DNA of 7,660 nucleotides, taken from the NCBI GenBank assembly GCA_025454095.1, contig JALOPC010000195.1, forward strand, positions 1 to 7,660, in the 5' to 3' direction. The position numbers and the translations under genes are program-made. Positions 7,466-7,660 of this stretch are shown here, piece after piece (the first letter of the stretch is position 1; each line of letters begins with the position of its first letter). The notes below the pieces were generated by a model, which ran no database searches, had not been told where the DNA came from, and saw only the letters and a list, made by a program, of their open reading frames with translations. The stretch is from Syntrophales bacterium. GTDB taxonomy: Bacteria > Desulfobacterota > Syntrophia > Syntrophales > UBA2192.

Positions 7466-7526
7466 ATGCATGCTGAGGCGATGCCCCGCCCCGGTTATGG
7501 GGCAATTCCGCGCCCGGATGTGACCC

Positions 7527-7660
7527 GTGACCGACGACGGATTGAACCGGCAAATCGAGAAACTGGCCGAGCTGATCGCCGGTGCGAGCCGGATCGTGGT
7601 CTTCACCGGGGCCGGGGTGAGCACCGAGTCGGGCATCCCGGACTTCCGCAGCCCCGGCGG
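7527..7660 (+). CDS. Sir2-family NAD-dependent protein deacylase, N-terminal fragment cut by the window edge
   Basis: Sirtuins remove acyl groups from lysines while consuming NAD and releasing nicotinamide and O-acyl-ADP-ribose. The 44 visible codons read from GTG: a short helix ([15 protein letters not shown], residues 6-20), then [20 protein letters not shown], which is the Sir2 NAD-binding signature GAGxSxxSGIPDFR. I chose the GTG at 7527 because an in-frame TGA sits at 7521-7523, so the start cannot lie further upstream; the TTG at 7542 is the only other candidate. The ribosome site is weak (GGA at 7516-7518). The zinc-binding and catalytic His regions lie beyond the edge, so the subclass (CobB-like or other) cannot be decided. 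It is separated from the kinase operon by a strong hairpin and is probably transcribed on its own. Confidence 0.88.
   Translation, partial: MTDDGLNRQIEKLAELIAGASRIVVFTGAGVSTESGIPDFRSPG

Noticed and set aside
7470..7523. 17-codon open frame just upstream of, and in frame with, the Sir2 GTG
   Set aside because: It starts at or before the predicted transcription start, has no ribosome site, and its composition looks random; a leader peptide is not supported.

Overview
The window is a dense stretch of GC-rich bacterial chromosome (roughly 60-65% GC by eye). All genes lie on the + strand. Gene content and protein style suggest a deltaproteobacterium in the broad sense (Desulfobacterota, for example the Syntrophia/Syntrophobacteria side). 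The clues are an HDOD-GAF histidine kinase, a REC-PAS-kinase-REC hybrid, a 'spermidine synthase' embedded in a multi-TM protein, and a sigma54-type promoter. This placement is inferred from style, not from a marker gene.

Layout. (1) 2-658 is the 3' part of a protein-L-isoaspartate O-methyltransferase (pcm); its reading frame is open to the left edge. (2) 761-3181 encodes a polytopic membrane protein: about 7 TM helices, a soluble spermidine-synthase-like Rossmann domain, then about 7 more TM helices. The two membrane halves share collinear motifs and look like an internal duplication. (3) A GG-N10-GC sigma54 (-24/-12) promoter candidate at 3180-3195 overlaps the stop codon of gene 2. It lies just upstream of a two-gene signalling operon. 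(4) 3218-5407 encodes a soluble HDOD-GAF-HisKA-HATPase sensor kinase. (5) 5421-7355, 13 nt downstream, encodes a soluble REC-PAS-HisKA-HATPase-REC hybrid kinase. Its last receiver domain has apparently lost about nine residues, including the conserved Lys-Pro-Phe segment. (6) 7356-7526 is intergenic and holds a long two-part hairpin (probable terminator or repeat) and a possible -10 box. (7) 7527-7660 is the start of a Sir2 NAD-dependent deacylase, cut by the right edge.

How they may work together. Genes 4 and 5 are the clearest functional unit. The first kinase could phosphorylate the N-terminal receiver of the second, which in turn carries its own kinase core and a terminal receiver. Neither protein has a DNA-binding, AAA+ or cyclic-di-GMP output domain in view, so the final output must lie elsewhere. 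pcm (protein repair), the membrane synthase-like protein and Sir2 are neighbours without an evident shared pathway. The window holds no RNA gene, CRISPR array, insertion sequence or tRNA that I can recognise. The most notable points are the damaged terminal receiver, the duplicated membrane halves around a non-canonical synthase site, and the sigma54 promoter.
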